Of a stretch of 64,000 bases of DNA, positions 52,261 to 60,108 are shown one piece after another. The first letter of the stretch is position 1. The number at the start of each line of letters is the position of its first letter. A model generated the notes under the pieces. It was not told where the DNA came from. It worked only from the letters and a program-made list of their open reading frames with translations, and did not search any database. Source of the stretch: Streptomyces canus (GTDB taxonomy: Bacteria; Actinomycetota; Actinomycetes; Streptomycetales; Streptomycetaceae); contig NZ_KQ948659.1 of NCBI RefSeq assembly GCF_001514145.1, forward strand, positions 427,454-491,453, written 5' to 3'. The position numbers and the translations under genes were made by a program.

Positions 52261-54348
52261 TCAGCGCTGGGCGGCGGCGAGAGATTCCCGCGCCTTCGCG
52301 GCCACGTTCTCGCCAGTGAAGCCGAACTCCTGGAAGAGGACCTTGCCGTCCGCGGAAGCACCGAAGTGCTCCAGGGAAACGATGCGACCGGCGTCCCCGA
52401 CGTACTTGTGCCAGGTGAGACCGATACCCGCCTCGACCGCGACACGGGCCCTCACGGCCGGGGGCAGGACGCTGTCCCGGTACCCCTGGTCCTGCTCCTC
52501 GAACCACTCCACGGACGGCATGGAGACGACGCGCGTCGGCACCCCGTCGGCCTCCAGCTGCTCGCGTGCCTCGACGGCCACGTGCACCTCGGAACCGGTG
52601 GCGATGAGGATGACCTCGGGAGTCCCGGTGGAGGCCTCGAACAGGACGTAACCGCCCTTGACGGCGTCCTCGTTGGGCTCGTATGTCGGCACGCCCTGAC
52701 GGGTCAGCGCCAGGCCGTGCGGGGCACCCTTGCCGAACTCCTTGGTCCAGCGCGTGAGGATCTCGCGCCAGGCGATCGCGGTCTCGTTGGCGTCGGCCGG
52801 GCGGACCACGTTCAGTCCGGGGATCGCGCGCAGCGAGGCGATGTGCTCGACCGGCTGGTGCGTCGGGCCGTCCTCGCCGAGGCCGATGGAGTCGTGCGTC
52901 CACACGTACGTCACCGGCAGGTGCATCAACGCCGAGAGCCGGACGGCGTTGCGCATGTAGTCGGAGAAGACGAGGAACGTACCGCCGTAGATACGGGTGT
53001 TGCCGTGCAGCGCGATGCCGTTCATCTCCGCGGCCATGGAGTGCTCGCGGATGCCGAAGTGGATCGTGCGGCCGTACGGGTCCGCCTCCGGCAGCGGGTT
53101 GTCCGCCGGGAGGAACGAACTGTTCTTGTCGATCGTGGTGTTGTTCGAGCCCGCGAGGTCGGCGGAGCCGCCCCACAGCTCGGGGATGACCGCGCCGAGG
53201 GCCTGGAGGACCTTGCCGGACGCGGCACGCGTGGCGACGCCCTTGCCGGGCTCGAAGACCGGAATCGCCGACTCCCAGTCCTTGGGCAGCTCACCCGCGG
53301 CGATGCGGTCGAACTGGGCCGCGCGCTCGGAGTTGTTGCTCCGCCACTCCTGGAAGGACTTCTCCCACTCGGCCCTGGCCTGACGGCCGCGCTCCAGCGC
53401 CTGGCGGGTGTGCTCGATGACCTCGTCCGCGACCTCGAAGGACTGCTCCGGGTCGAAGCCCAGCACCCGCTTGGTCGCCGCGACCTCGTCGTCGCCGAGC
53501 GCCGAGCCGTGCGCGGCCTCGGTGTTCTGGGCGTTCGGGGCGGGCCAGGCGATGATCGAGCGCATCGCGATGAAGGACGGCTTGTCCGTCACCTTCTTCG
53601 CGGCCTCGATCGCGTTGTAGACGGCATGCGGGTCGATGTCGCCGTCCGGCTTCGGGGCGACGCGCTGCACATGCCAGCCGTACGCCTCGTAGCGCTTGAC
53701 CGTGTCCTCGGAGACGGCCGTCTCGGTGTCGCCCTCGATCGAGATGTGGTTGTCGTCCCACAGCAGGACGAGGTTGCCGAGCTTCTGGTGGCCGGCCATC
53801 GAGGACGCCTCGGCGGAGATGCCCTCCTGGAGGCAGCCGTCACCGGCGATGGCGAAGACGAAGTGGTCGAAGGGGGAGGTGCCCTCGGGGGCCTCCGGGT
53901 CGAACAGACCGCGCTCGTAGCGGGCGGCCATCGCCATGCCGACGGCGTTGGCGACACCCTGGCCGAGCGGACCGGTGGTCGTCTCGACGCCCTTGGTGTG
54001 GCCGTACTCCGGGTGGCCCGGGGTCTTCGAGCCCCAGGTCCGGAACGCCTTCAGGTCGTCCAGCTCCAGACCGAAACCGGCCAGGTACAGCTGGGTGTAG
54101 AGGGTCAGGGACGAGTGGCCGGCGGACAGCACGAAGCGGTCGCGTCCGACCCAGTCGGGGTCGGCCGGGTCGTGCCGCATCACCTTCTGGAAGAGGGTGT
54201 AGGCGGCGGGCGCCAGGCTCATCGCCGTACCGGGATGGCCGTTGCCGACCTTCTGTACGGCGTCGGCGGCCAGGACGCGGGCGGTGTCGACGGCCCGCTG
54301 GTCCAACTCGGTCCACTCGAGGTCTGTGGTGGTCGGCTTGGTGCTCAC
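52261..54348 (-). CDS. tkt: Transketolase
   Basis: Thiamine-diphosphate enzyme moving two-carbon units between sugar phosphates; 695 aa. The ThDP/metal site is AIAGDGCLQEGISAEASSMAGH near residue 168 with the later WDDNHISIEG; substrate histidines are in NGHPGTAMSLAP (near 36) and in GPTHQPVEHIASLR near 490. The FGIREHSMAAEMNG segment near 430 contains the catalytic Glu. The start is GTG. This is the first gene of tkt-tal-zwf-opcA-pgl, all on one strand with gaps of at most 33 nt. Confidence 0.97.
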   Translation of the reverse strand: MSTKPTTTDLEWTELDQRAVDTARVLAADAVQKVGNGHPGTAMSLAPAAYTLFQKVMRHDPADPDWVGRDRFVLSAGHSSLTLYTQLYLAGFGLELDDLKAFRTWGSKTPGHPEYGHTKGVETTTGPLGQGVANAVGMAMAARYERGLFDPEAPEGTSPFDHFVFAIAGDGCLQEGISAEASSMAGHQKLGNLVLLWDDNHISIEGDTETAVSEDTVKRYEAYGWHVQRVAPKPDGDIDPHAVYNAIEAAKKVTDKPSFIAMRSIIAWPAPNAQNTEAAHGSALGDDEVAATKRVLGFDPEQSFEVADEVIEHTRQALERGRQARAEWEKSFQEWRSNNSERAAQFDRIAAGELPKDWESAIPVFEPGKGVATRAASGKVLQALGAVIPELWGGSADLAGSNNTTIDKNSSFLPADNPLPEADPYGRTIHFGIREHSMAAEMNGIALHGNTRIYGGTFLVFSDYMRNAVRLSALMHLPVTYVWTHDSIGLGEDGPTHQPVEHIASLRAIPGLNVVRPADANETAIAWREILTRWTKEFGKGAPHGLALTRQGVPTYEPNEDAVKGGYVLFEASTGTPEVILIATGSEVHVAVEAREQLEADGVPTRVVSMPSVEWFEEQDQGYRDSVLPPAVRARVAVEAGIGLTWHKYVGDAGRIVSLEHFGASADGKVLFQEFGFTGENVAAKARESLAAAQR

Positions 54349-54708
54349 CCTGGGTCAGGGCTCCTCTCCACATGTCACGCATGTCGAAATGCCGGTGCAC
54401 GGGACGCCCGGCCGTTGTCGAGCCTACCCCCGTAAGTACGTGCGTTTTTTCGAGTCATTCCAGACTGCCGGGCCGCGCGGACATCCGCCTCCCGACTGGC
54501 CCGTACCGCATTTGGCAACTGAATACGCAGCCGCTCGTAAGAGTGCTCAACCGAGTGCGCCCGAGCTCTTCCGGGGGCGCCCTCGGACACGACCCGACCC
54601 CCGCGAATATCGGGGTATGGGCAACGTCTACAGTGGCGTGGTACGCGCGAGCCTTTACCGGGACTTCACACGGGTGAGGCTTGCTGGGATGTCTCTGTAG
54701 GGGTGTGC
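54349..54708. promoter_or_regulatory. Divergent tkt/ctaB promoter region
   Basis: 360 bp without a gene. On the minus strand TAGGCT (plus AGCCTA, 54421-54426) is an ideal -10 for the pentose-phosphate operon, about 70 nt before the tkt GTG; its -35 is poor, so an activator may help. Toward ctaB, TACAGT (54630-54635) is a possible -10. A run of six T at 54445-54450 and a generally AT-richer middle are the other visible features. Confidence 0.5.
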
Positions 54709-55656
54709 GTGACGGCCGTCGAATCCCGTCCAGCGGGTGTGCTCGGTGCGAGCCAGAGCCCGGTTCACCGGCCGTTCGGGGCCCGTGTCAAGGCGTTCGT
54801 GGCGCTGACCAAGCCTCGGATCATCGAGCTGCTGCTCATCACCACCGTTCCGGTGATGTTCCTGGCGCAGCAGGGTGTGCCGGACCTGAAGCTGGTCCTG
54901 CTCACCTGCGTCGGCGGCTACCTGTCGGCCGGCGGCGCCAACGCGCTCAACATGTACATCGACCGCGACATCGACGCGCTCATGGACCGCACCTCGCAGC
55001 GTCCACTGGTGACCGGCATGGTCTCGCCGCGCGAGTGTCTGGCCTTCGGCATCACGCTGGCGGTCGTCTCGACGCTGCTGTTCGGACTCGCCGTCAACTG
55101 GCTGAGCGCCTGGCTCTCCCTCGGCGCGCTCCTCTTCTACGTCGTCGTCTACACGATGATCCTCAAGCGCCGTACCTCGCAGAACATCGTGTGGGGCGGC
55201 ATCGCCGGCTGCCTGCCGGTCCTCATCGGCTGGTCGTCCGTCACGAACTCCATGTCGTGGGCGCCGATCATTCTCTTCCTGGTCATGTTCTTCTGGACGC
55301 CGCCGCACTACTGGCCGCTGTCCATGAAGGTGCGCGAGGACTACGCGCGCGTGGGAGTGCCCATGCTGCCGGTCGTCGCCTCCAACAAGGTGGTCGCCAG
55401 GCAGATCGTCATCTACAGCTGGGTGATGGTCGCGGTCTCGCTGCTGCTGACGCCGCTCGGCTACACCGGCTGGTTCTACACGGCGGTGGCGCTGCTCGCG
55501 GGCGGCTTCTGGCTGTGGGAGGCGCACGGGCTGCAGAACCGCGCCAAGGCCGAGGTGACGGGCGTGAAGCTCAAGGAGATGCGGCTGTTCCACTGGTCGA
55601 TCACCTATGTGTCGATCCTCTTCCTCGCGGTGGCGGTCGACCCCTTCCTGAGGTAA
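54709..55656 (+). CDS. ctaB: Protohaem IX farnesyltransferase (haem O synthase)
   Basis: Membrane prenyltransferase of 315 aa making haem O for cytochrome aa3 oxidase. The UbiA-type Asp-rich motifs are NMYIDRDIDALMDRT near residue 84 and, less acidic, KVREDYARVGVPMLP near 210; about nine transmembrane segments follow the order of the family. The N-terminus FVALTKPRIIELLLIT is typical. Of the two GTGs I prefer 54709 (TAGGGG 5 nt upstream); 54703 would overlap that site. It works with ctaA 3 kb away. Confidence 0.95.
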   Translation: MTAVESRPAGVLGASQSPVHRPFGARVKAFVALTKPRIIELLLITTVPVMFLAQQGVPDLKLVLLTCVGGYLSAGGANALNMYIDRDIDALMDRTSQRPLVTGMVSPRECLAFGITLAVVSTLLFGLAVNWLSAWLSLGALLFYVVVYTMILKRRTSQNIVWGGIAGCLPVLIGWSSVTNSMSWAPIILFLVMFFWTPPHYWPLSMKVREDYARVGVPMLPVVASNKVVARQIVIYSWVMVAVSLLLTPLGYTGWFYTAVALLAGGFWLWEAHGLQNRAKAEVTGVKLKEMRLFHWSITYVSILFLAVAVDPFLR

Positions 55657-55700
55657 GGGTCACGTCGCCGTTCCCTCTACCCGTCGGTAGCATCCTGGTC

Positions 55701-56033
55701 ATGGCAGACACGCAGCAGGTTGACGCGAAGGCCGAGCGCAAGGTCGCCCGGCTCGCCAAGCAGATCAGCGCCTTCTCCAAGGAGCACGGCGGCGCCGAGG
55801 GCCAGCTGGCCTACATCGGTGAGCGCGGCACCCGGATCGTCCTCGTCGGCGAGGACGGCGGCTGGGGCGACCTGGTGGCCCCCTCGTACGAGATCGCCGA
55901 GAAGGCCGTCGAGAAGTCCGGCATCACCGTTCACGAGGAGTTCGACGGCGAGTTCGCCGCGAAGGTGAGGACGGGGCCGTACGAGTGGAGCCGGATGGCC
56001 GGCATCCAGGTCGGCGGCCCCTCGAACGGCTGA
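55701..56033 (+). CDS. Conserved actinobacterial protein of unknown function (110 aa)
   Basis: Small soluble protein starting MADTQQVDAKAERKVARLAKQ, with an N-terminal charged helix and then a mixed alpha-beta part (LAYIGERGTRIVLVGEDGGWGDLVAPS) and a C-terminal YEWSRMAGIQVGGPSNG. I do not recognise a fold. Its position next to ctaB is conserved as far as I recall. The ATG has no ribosome site, but TAGCAT (55688-55693) ends 7 nt before it, so it is probably leaderless. Confidence 0.8.
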   Translation: MADTQQVDAKAERKVARLAKQISAFSKEHGGAEGQLAYIGERGTRIVLVGEDGGWGDLVAPSYEIAEKAVEKSGITVHEEFDGEFAAKVRTGPYEWSRMAGIQVGGPSNG

Positions 56034-56100
56034 GGTCTGCCGGCTTTCGTACGGGGTGTGCGACACCAACACCTGATGCCCGGTTCACCCGTTAGGACCT

Positions 56101-57243
56101 GTGAGCAGCGACACGGTCCAGCAACGGGGAGCCCGGATGATCGAAACGCCGTCCCTCGTGGACCAGTACTGCCACGGCGTACTGAGGACGGAGCTGGGTC
56201 TCGGCACCTTCGAGACCCAGCTGGCCCGCACCGAGGGCCCGCCCGCCCCGGGCACCACGCTGTTCGACACCCAGACGGGTTTCGCCGTACGGCGATGGTG
56301 CCCGCCCCTGCTAGGCCTGGAACCGCACTGTCCGCCCGCCCGCTATCTGGCCCGGCGCCGGGAACTCGGCGTACTGGAAGCGGGCCGCAGGCTGCTGCGC
56401 GGCAGTGGGATCACGACGTATCTGGTCGACACCGGGCTGCCCGGCGACCTCACGGGGCCCACCGAGCTGGCCTCCGCCGCGGCTGCCGAGGCCCGCGAGA
56501 TCGTGCGTCTTGAGCTCCTCGCCGAACAGGTCGCCGACACCTCCGGCACCGTCGAGTCCTTCCTCGCCAACCTCGCCGAGTCGGTGCACGGAGCCGCCGC
56601 GAGCGCGGTCGCCTTCACGTCGGTGGCGGGGGTACGGCACGGCCTGGCGCTCGCGCCCGAGCCGCCGGGGCCGGGAGAGGTGCGGGGCGCGGCGGGCCGT
56701 TGGCTGGCGGGCCGCCGGGTGGGCGGCGAGCTGTCCGACCCCGTTCTGTTACGGCACCTGCTGTGGATCGCGGCCGCCTCGGGCCTGCCCCTCCAGCTGC
56801 ACGCCGGGCTCGGCGAACCGGGTCTGCGCATCGACCGTACCGATCCGGTCCTGCTCACCGACTTCGTCCGGGCCACCGCGGGTCTCGGCACCGACCTCGT
56901 CCTGCTGCACAGCTACCCCTACCACCGGCACGCCGCCCATCTCGCCGGCGTCTTCCCGCACGTCTACGCCGATTCCGGAGCGGCCCTCGTCCGCACCGGC
57001 GCCCGTGCGGCGAGCGTCCTCGCGGAGATCCTGGAACTGGCCCCCTTCGGCAAGATCGTCTTCTCCAGCGGGGCCCACAGCCTGCCCGAACTGCATGTCG
57101 TGGGTGCCCGCCTGTTCCGCGAGGCGCTGGCTCGGGTGCTGGGCGGCTGGGTCGCGGAGGGGGCCTGGTCACTGGCGGACGCGCAGCGGGTGGCGGGCCT
57201 GATCGCGGCGGGGAACGCGCGAAGGGTGTACGGGCTGGAGTGA
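56101..57243 (+). CDS. Amidohydrolase-superfamily protein (FluG N-domain-like)
   Basis: TIM-barrel metal-dependent hydrolase-like protein of 380 aa. It opens LVDQYCHGVLRTELG, comparable to the VDxHxH entry strand of amidohydrolase-2 proteins but with Tyr-Cys-His, and continues with FLANLAESVHGAAASAVAF, LPLQLHAGLGEPGLRI (likely His ligand), LVLLHSYPYHRHAAHLAGVFPHVYADSG and KIVFSSGAHSLPELH. The arrangement resembles the domain joined to glutamine synthetase in FluG. Codon 217 is TTA (56749-56751), so full translation should need the bldA tRNA. GTG start with AGGA upstream. The nucleotidyltransferase gene follows by 18 nt. Confidence 0.8.
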   Translation: MSSDTVQQRGARMIETPSLVDQYCHGVLRTELGLGTFETQLARTEGPPAPGTTLFDTQTGFAVRRWCPPLLGLEPHCPPARYLARRRELGVLEAGRRLLRGSGITTYLVDTGLPGDLTGPTELASAAAAEAREIVRLELLAEQVADTSGTVESFLANLAESVHGAAASAVAFTSVAGVRHGLALAPEPPGPGEVRGAAGRWLAGRRVGGELSDPVLLRHLLWIAAASGLPLQLHAGLGEPGLRIDRTDPVLLTDFVRATAGLGTDLVLLHSYPYHRHAAHLAGVFPHVYADSGAALVRTGARAASVLAEILELAPFGKIVFSSGAHSLPELHVVGARLFREALARVLGGWVAEGAWSLADAQRVAGLIAAGNARRVYGLE

Positions 57244-57261
57244 GCTGTACAGGATGGGTGC

Positions 57262-57978
57262 ATGCAGACCGAGGTGTTACTCGACCGCTTCCTGACCGGG
57301 CTCGCCCCGCTCGACCCCGTCGCCGTCTGGGCCCACGGCTCCCTCGCGGGCGGCGACTACCAGGAGGGCCGCAGCGACCTGGACCTGATCGCCGTCCTGC
57401 CCTCGCTGACACCCCGTACGGTCTGGCGGCTGGCGAAGGCGCACGCCCGGCTGCGGGCCGAGCCGCTGTCCGGGCAGCTGCACTGCACCTACCTGACGCC
57501 TTCGGCCGATCCGGGCCGCCGCCACCTCACCTGGGCGTACGAGGAGCTGTTCAAGCGGCCGGTCACCCCGGTGACCTCGCGCGAACTGCACAGCTTCGGG
57601 CGGGTGCTGCTGGGGAAACCGCCCGCGGACCTGCTGCCGCCGGTGTCGGACCGGGAGCTCACCGACTTCATCGTCCGTGACCAGCGCGACTTCTGGCGCC
57701 CGGCCCTCGGCAAGGCCCCGCTGTGGACGCGGGACGTGTGGGTCGACGGGGGGCTGCTGACCTTCGCCCGCGCGAGCGTCACGCTGCGGGAGGGGCGACT
57801 GATCAGCAAGCGCGAGGCGCTGGAACTGCTGCCGGGACTCGGGGCGCCCGTGGAGGTCGTCGAGGACATCCGGAGGCGCCGGTACGGCGAGCCCGGACCC
57901 GCCGTCGAGAACAGAGCCGCGCTGACCCGCGGCTACCTGGGCCCGGCGATCGACGAACTGGTGGCGGCGTACGGCTGA
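57262..57978 (+). CDS. Nucleotidyltransferase-domain protein
   Basis: Pol-beta-fold nucleotidyltransferase of 238 aa. The signature is WAHGSLAGGDYQEGRSDLDLIAVL near residue 23 (G-S-x10-S-D-L-D), with the third carboxylate probably in the strand around residue 75. It resembles aminoglycoside/small-molecule adenylyltransferases, with a helical C-terminal domain; a resistance function cannot be claimed. Codon 6 is TTA (57277-57279), which makes expression depend on bldA from the outset. It shares a transcript with the amidohydrolase (18-nt gap). Its last 46 bp overlap the convergent ctaA. Confidence 0.82.
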   Translation: MQTEVLLDRFLTGLAPLDPVAVWAHGSLAGGDYQEGRSDLDLIAVLPSLTPRTVWRLAKAHARLRAEPLSGQLHCTYLTPSADPGRRHLTWAYEELFKRPVTPVTSRELHSFGRVLLGKPPADLLPPVSDRELTDFIVRDQRDFWRPALGKAPLWTRDVWVDGGLLTFARASVTLREGRLISKREALELLPGLGAPVEVVEDIRRRRYGEPGPAVENRAALTRGYLGPAIDELVAAYG

Positions 57979-58955
57979 GCCGGGATCTCGGCCTGCTCGC
58001 CCTCGGACCGTTCCCGCAGGGCCAGCAGGACACGCAGGACCGCGATCCACACCAGGGCCGAGCCGAGCATGTGCAGGCCTACCAGGAACTCGGGCAGGTC
58101 GGTGAAGTACTGGACGTAGCCGATGACGCCCTGGGAGAGGAGGACCAGGAAGAGGTCGCGGGTGCGGTGCAGGGGCCCCTTGGGGGCGTCGACCGCCTTG
58201 AGGATGAACCACAGGGCGAAGGTCAGCGACACCACGATCCAGGCCAGGACCGCGTGCACCTTGCTCACGGTCTCCCAGTCCAGCGGCATCCGTTCGACCT
58301 CGCTGGAGTCACCGGCGTGCGGTCCGGCGCCGGTGACGACGGTGCCGACGAGGATCAGCAGGGCGGCGGCCGCGACCATGAACCACACCAGCTGCTGCAC
58401 CGGCTTGCCGACCAGCGGACGGGGTGCCGTGTCACCCTCGCGGGTGCGCTGCCACATCACCGCGGCGACCGTGATCAGGGCCGTCGTCGCCACGAAGTGG
58501 GCCGCGACGGTGTACGGGTTGAGACCCACGAGGACGACGATGCCGCCGAGGACCGCGTTGCTCATCACGATCCAGAACTGCGCCCAGCCCAGCCGGGTCA
58601 GGCTGCGCCGGTACGGCTTCTCGGAGCGCGCGGCGATGATCGCCCACCCGACGGCGGCGCACAGCACATAGGTGAGCATCCGGTTGCCGAACTCGATGGC
58701 ACCGTGCACCCCCATCGCGCGGGTCGCGGTCAGCGAGTCGTCCGTGCACGTGGGCCAGGTCGGACACCCGAGCCCCGACCCGGTCAGCCGCACAGCCCCG
58801 CCGGTGACCACGATGACCACCGCCATGAGGAGCGCGGCGAGAGCCGCCCGCTGAACCGTCCGGGGGGTCGGGGTCCAGCGTGCGGCGATGAAGGCGAGCG
58901 GGTTGCGGACGGCCGCTACGGCGTCGGCACGGGTCAGGTTCGGCACGCGTTCCAT
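57933..58955 (-). CDS. ctaA: Haem A synthase (COX15/CtaA family)
   Basis: Membrane enzyme of 340 aa oxidising haem O to haem A. Eight transmembrane helices in two four-helix halves carry the haem-ligand histidines: GVHGAIEFGNR near residue 80 and AAHFVATTALI near 145 in the first half, VSKVHAVLAWI near 230 and GLHMLGSALVW near 290 in the second. A conserved Cys pair is in GLGCPTWPTC near residue 62. The ATG at 58955 overlaps a -10-like TACGAT; the GTG three codons later lies 7 nt after it and could be the true, leaderless start. Overlaps the neighbouring nucleotidyltransferase gene by 46 bp. Confidence 0.94.
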   Translation of the reverse strand: MERVPNLTRADAVAAVRNPLAFIAARWTPTPRTVQRAALAALLMAVVIVVTGGAVRLTGSGLGCPTWPTCTDDSLTATRAMGVHGAIEFGNRMLTYVLCAAVGWAIIAARSEKPYRRSLTRLGWAQFWIVMSNAVLGGIVVLVGLNPYTVAAHFVATTALITVAAVMWQRTREGDTAPRPLVGKPVQQLVWFMVAAAALLILVGTVVTGAGPHAGDSSEVERMPLDWETVSKVHAVLAWIVVSLTFALWFILKAVDAPKGPLHRTRDLFLVLLSQGVIGYVQYFTDLPEFLVGLHMLGSALVWIAVLRVLLALRERSEGEQAEIPAQPYAATSSSIAGPR

Positions 58956-59058
58956 CGTAGGGGGGTCGCTTGTGCACGCGTTCACGAGGGGGGTGATGGG
59001 AGAGCGGGGCGCCGTTTCGGGCACCCCGCTCGATTCCTGCGCACCCCATGCCGGAGGG

Positions 59059-59964
59059 TCAGCGGGCGCAGATTACCTGGGCCTTGACGTACCAGGTGGC
59101 GGCTTGTCCGGGTGCCAGTTCGGACACGGTCACCCGAGCACCGGCCGGTGACCCCGTCGGGCGCAGTTCAACGGGGACGAGACGTTTGAGCGTGGCCGAA
59201 GCTCCGGCCGGCCGCATGCCCGCGCCGAACGCCCGGGTGCCCCGCGGGCAGCCGACCACCGCCGTCTGGGACTGGGTCGAACCGACGGCCTCCTTCCACC
59301 CGCTCTCGCGGAACGTCTGGCGCGCGAGCGGCCCGGCGCACACGAGGTGGACCGCGACGGACCAGGGCAGGTTCGTGGCCACCGCCTCCGCCGCCCGGGC
59401 CGAGGCCGAGCGATGGATGAGGTTGGTCATGGTCACGGAGTTGATGCCGACCCGGTGACTCGCGCCCCTCAGCCGGGCACCGGCGCCGACGAGCCGTGTA
59501 CCGGCGGGACAGGTGCCGGTGACGGTTTTGTCGGGCCTGTTCGAGTTGAACGCCGAAGGGACCGTGCGATACGTCAGACCCGCGGGCTTGTCGGCGCACA
59601 CCGCGTATGCCCGCAGGTACCACCTGGCCGCGGTCCCGCCACTGATCTCCTCCGCTGTCGCGAGCCACTTGTACCCGGACGCCGAGTGGCCCGGATACGA
59701 GCCGCGCAGGAGCACGCGACCGCCTCCGCCTACGATCCTCACGCCGCCGGCCAGCACCACCTTGCCGCTCGGGCAGGGGGCGCTGACGGAGCGCGCGGAG
59801 TCGGAGCTGAGCCGGCTGAACCGTTCCACGTATGTGTACCCGGACACCGGCGCCTGTGGTGCCTCCGGCGGAGGAACCGCCGCGTCCGCTGCCGTGGTGA
59901 ACATGCCCATCCCCGTCGCCACAGCGGTGAGCCCGAGCAGCGTACGGCGCTGTCGTGTGTTCAT
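59059..59964 (-). CDS. Secreted protein with three repeated Cys-containing modules
   Basis: Exported protein of 301 aa of unknown function. Signal peptide MNTRQRRTLLGLTAVATG, cleavage near AADA-AV (about residue 28). The mature part consists of three tandem units of about 85 residues. Each has a start like CPSGKVVLAGG / CPAGTRLVGAG / CPRGTRAFGAG and an end like YAVCA / HLVCA / QVICA, so one disulphide per unit is expected, in a beta-rich fold. GAAAGAAG precedes the ATG. It is divergent from the giant SARP-type regulator, and the CTTGG direct repeats between them suggest that it is a target of that regulator. Confidence 0.8.
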   Translation of the reverse strand: MNTRQRRTLLGLTAVATGMGMFTTAADAAVPPPEAPQAPVSGYTYVERFSRLSSDSARSVSAPCPSGKVVLAGGVRIVGGGGRVLLRGSYPGHSASGYKWLATAEEISGGTAARWYLRAYAVCADKPAGLTYRTVPSAFNSNRPDKTVTGTCPAGTRLVGAGARLRGASHRVGINSVTMTNLIHRSASARAAEAVATNLPWSVAVHLVCAGPLARQTFRESGWKEAVGSTQSQTAVVGCPRGTRAFGAGMRPAGASATLKRLVPVELRPTGSPAGARVTVSELAPGQAATWYVKAQVICAR

Positions 59965-60054
59965 GGCACTTCTTTCTCTCCGGCCGCAACATCCCTCGAC
60001 GAGCGGCATTTGTGTGAACTGGGACACACTTCAGCGCGTCGCGTCGCTAGGCTC

Positions 60055-60091
60055 CTTGGTAGGTGCTTGGAGGGCCTTGGCACCGGCTTGG
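60055..60091. promoter_or_regulatory. Four CTTGG direct repeats, candidate SARP operator
   Basis: CTTGG at 60055, 60066, 60076 and 60087, that is spacings of 11, 10 and 11 bp, on one face of the helix. SARP-family activators bind such heptamer-type direct repeats at 11-bp phase. TAGGCT at 60048-60053 is an ideal -10 for the rightward gene and lies just before the array. The 145-bp region also holds GTGTG-N8-CACAC at 60011-60028. Confidence 0.65.
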
Positions 60092-60108
60092 AACGGGGGC
60101 GGTGCCAC

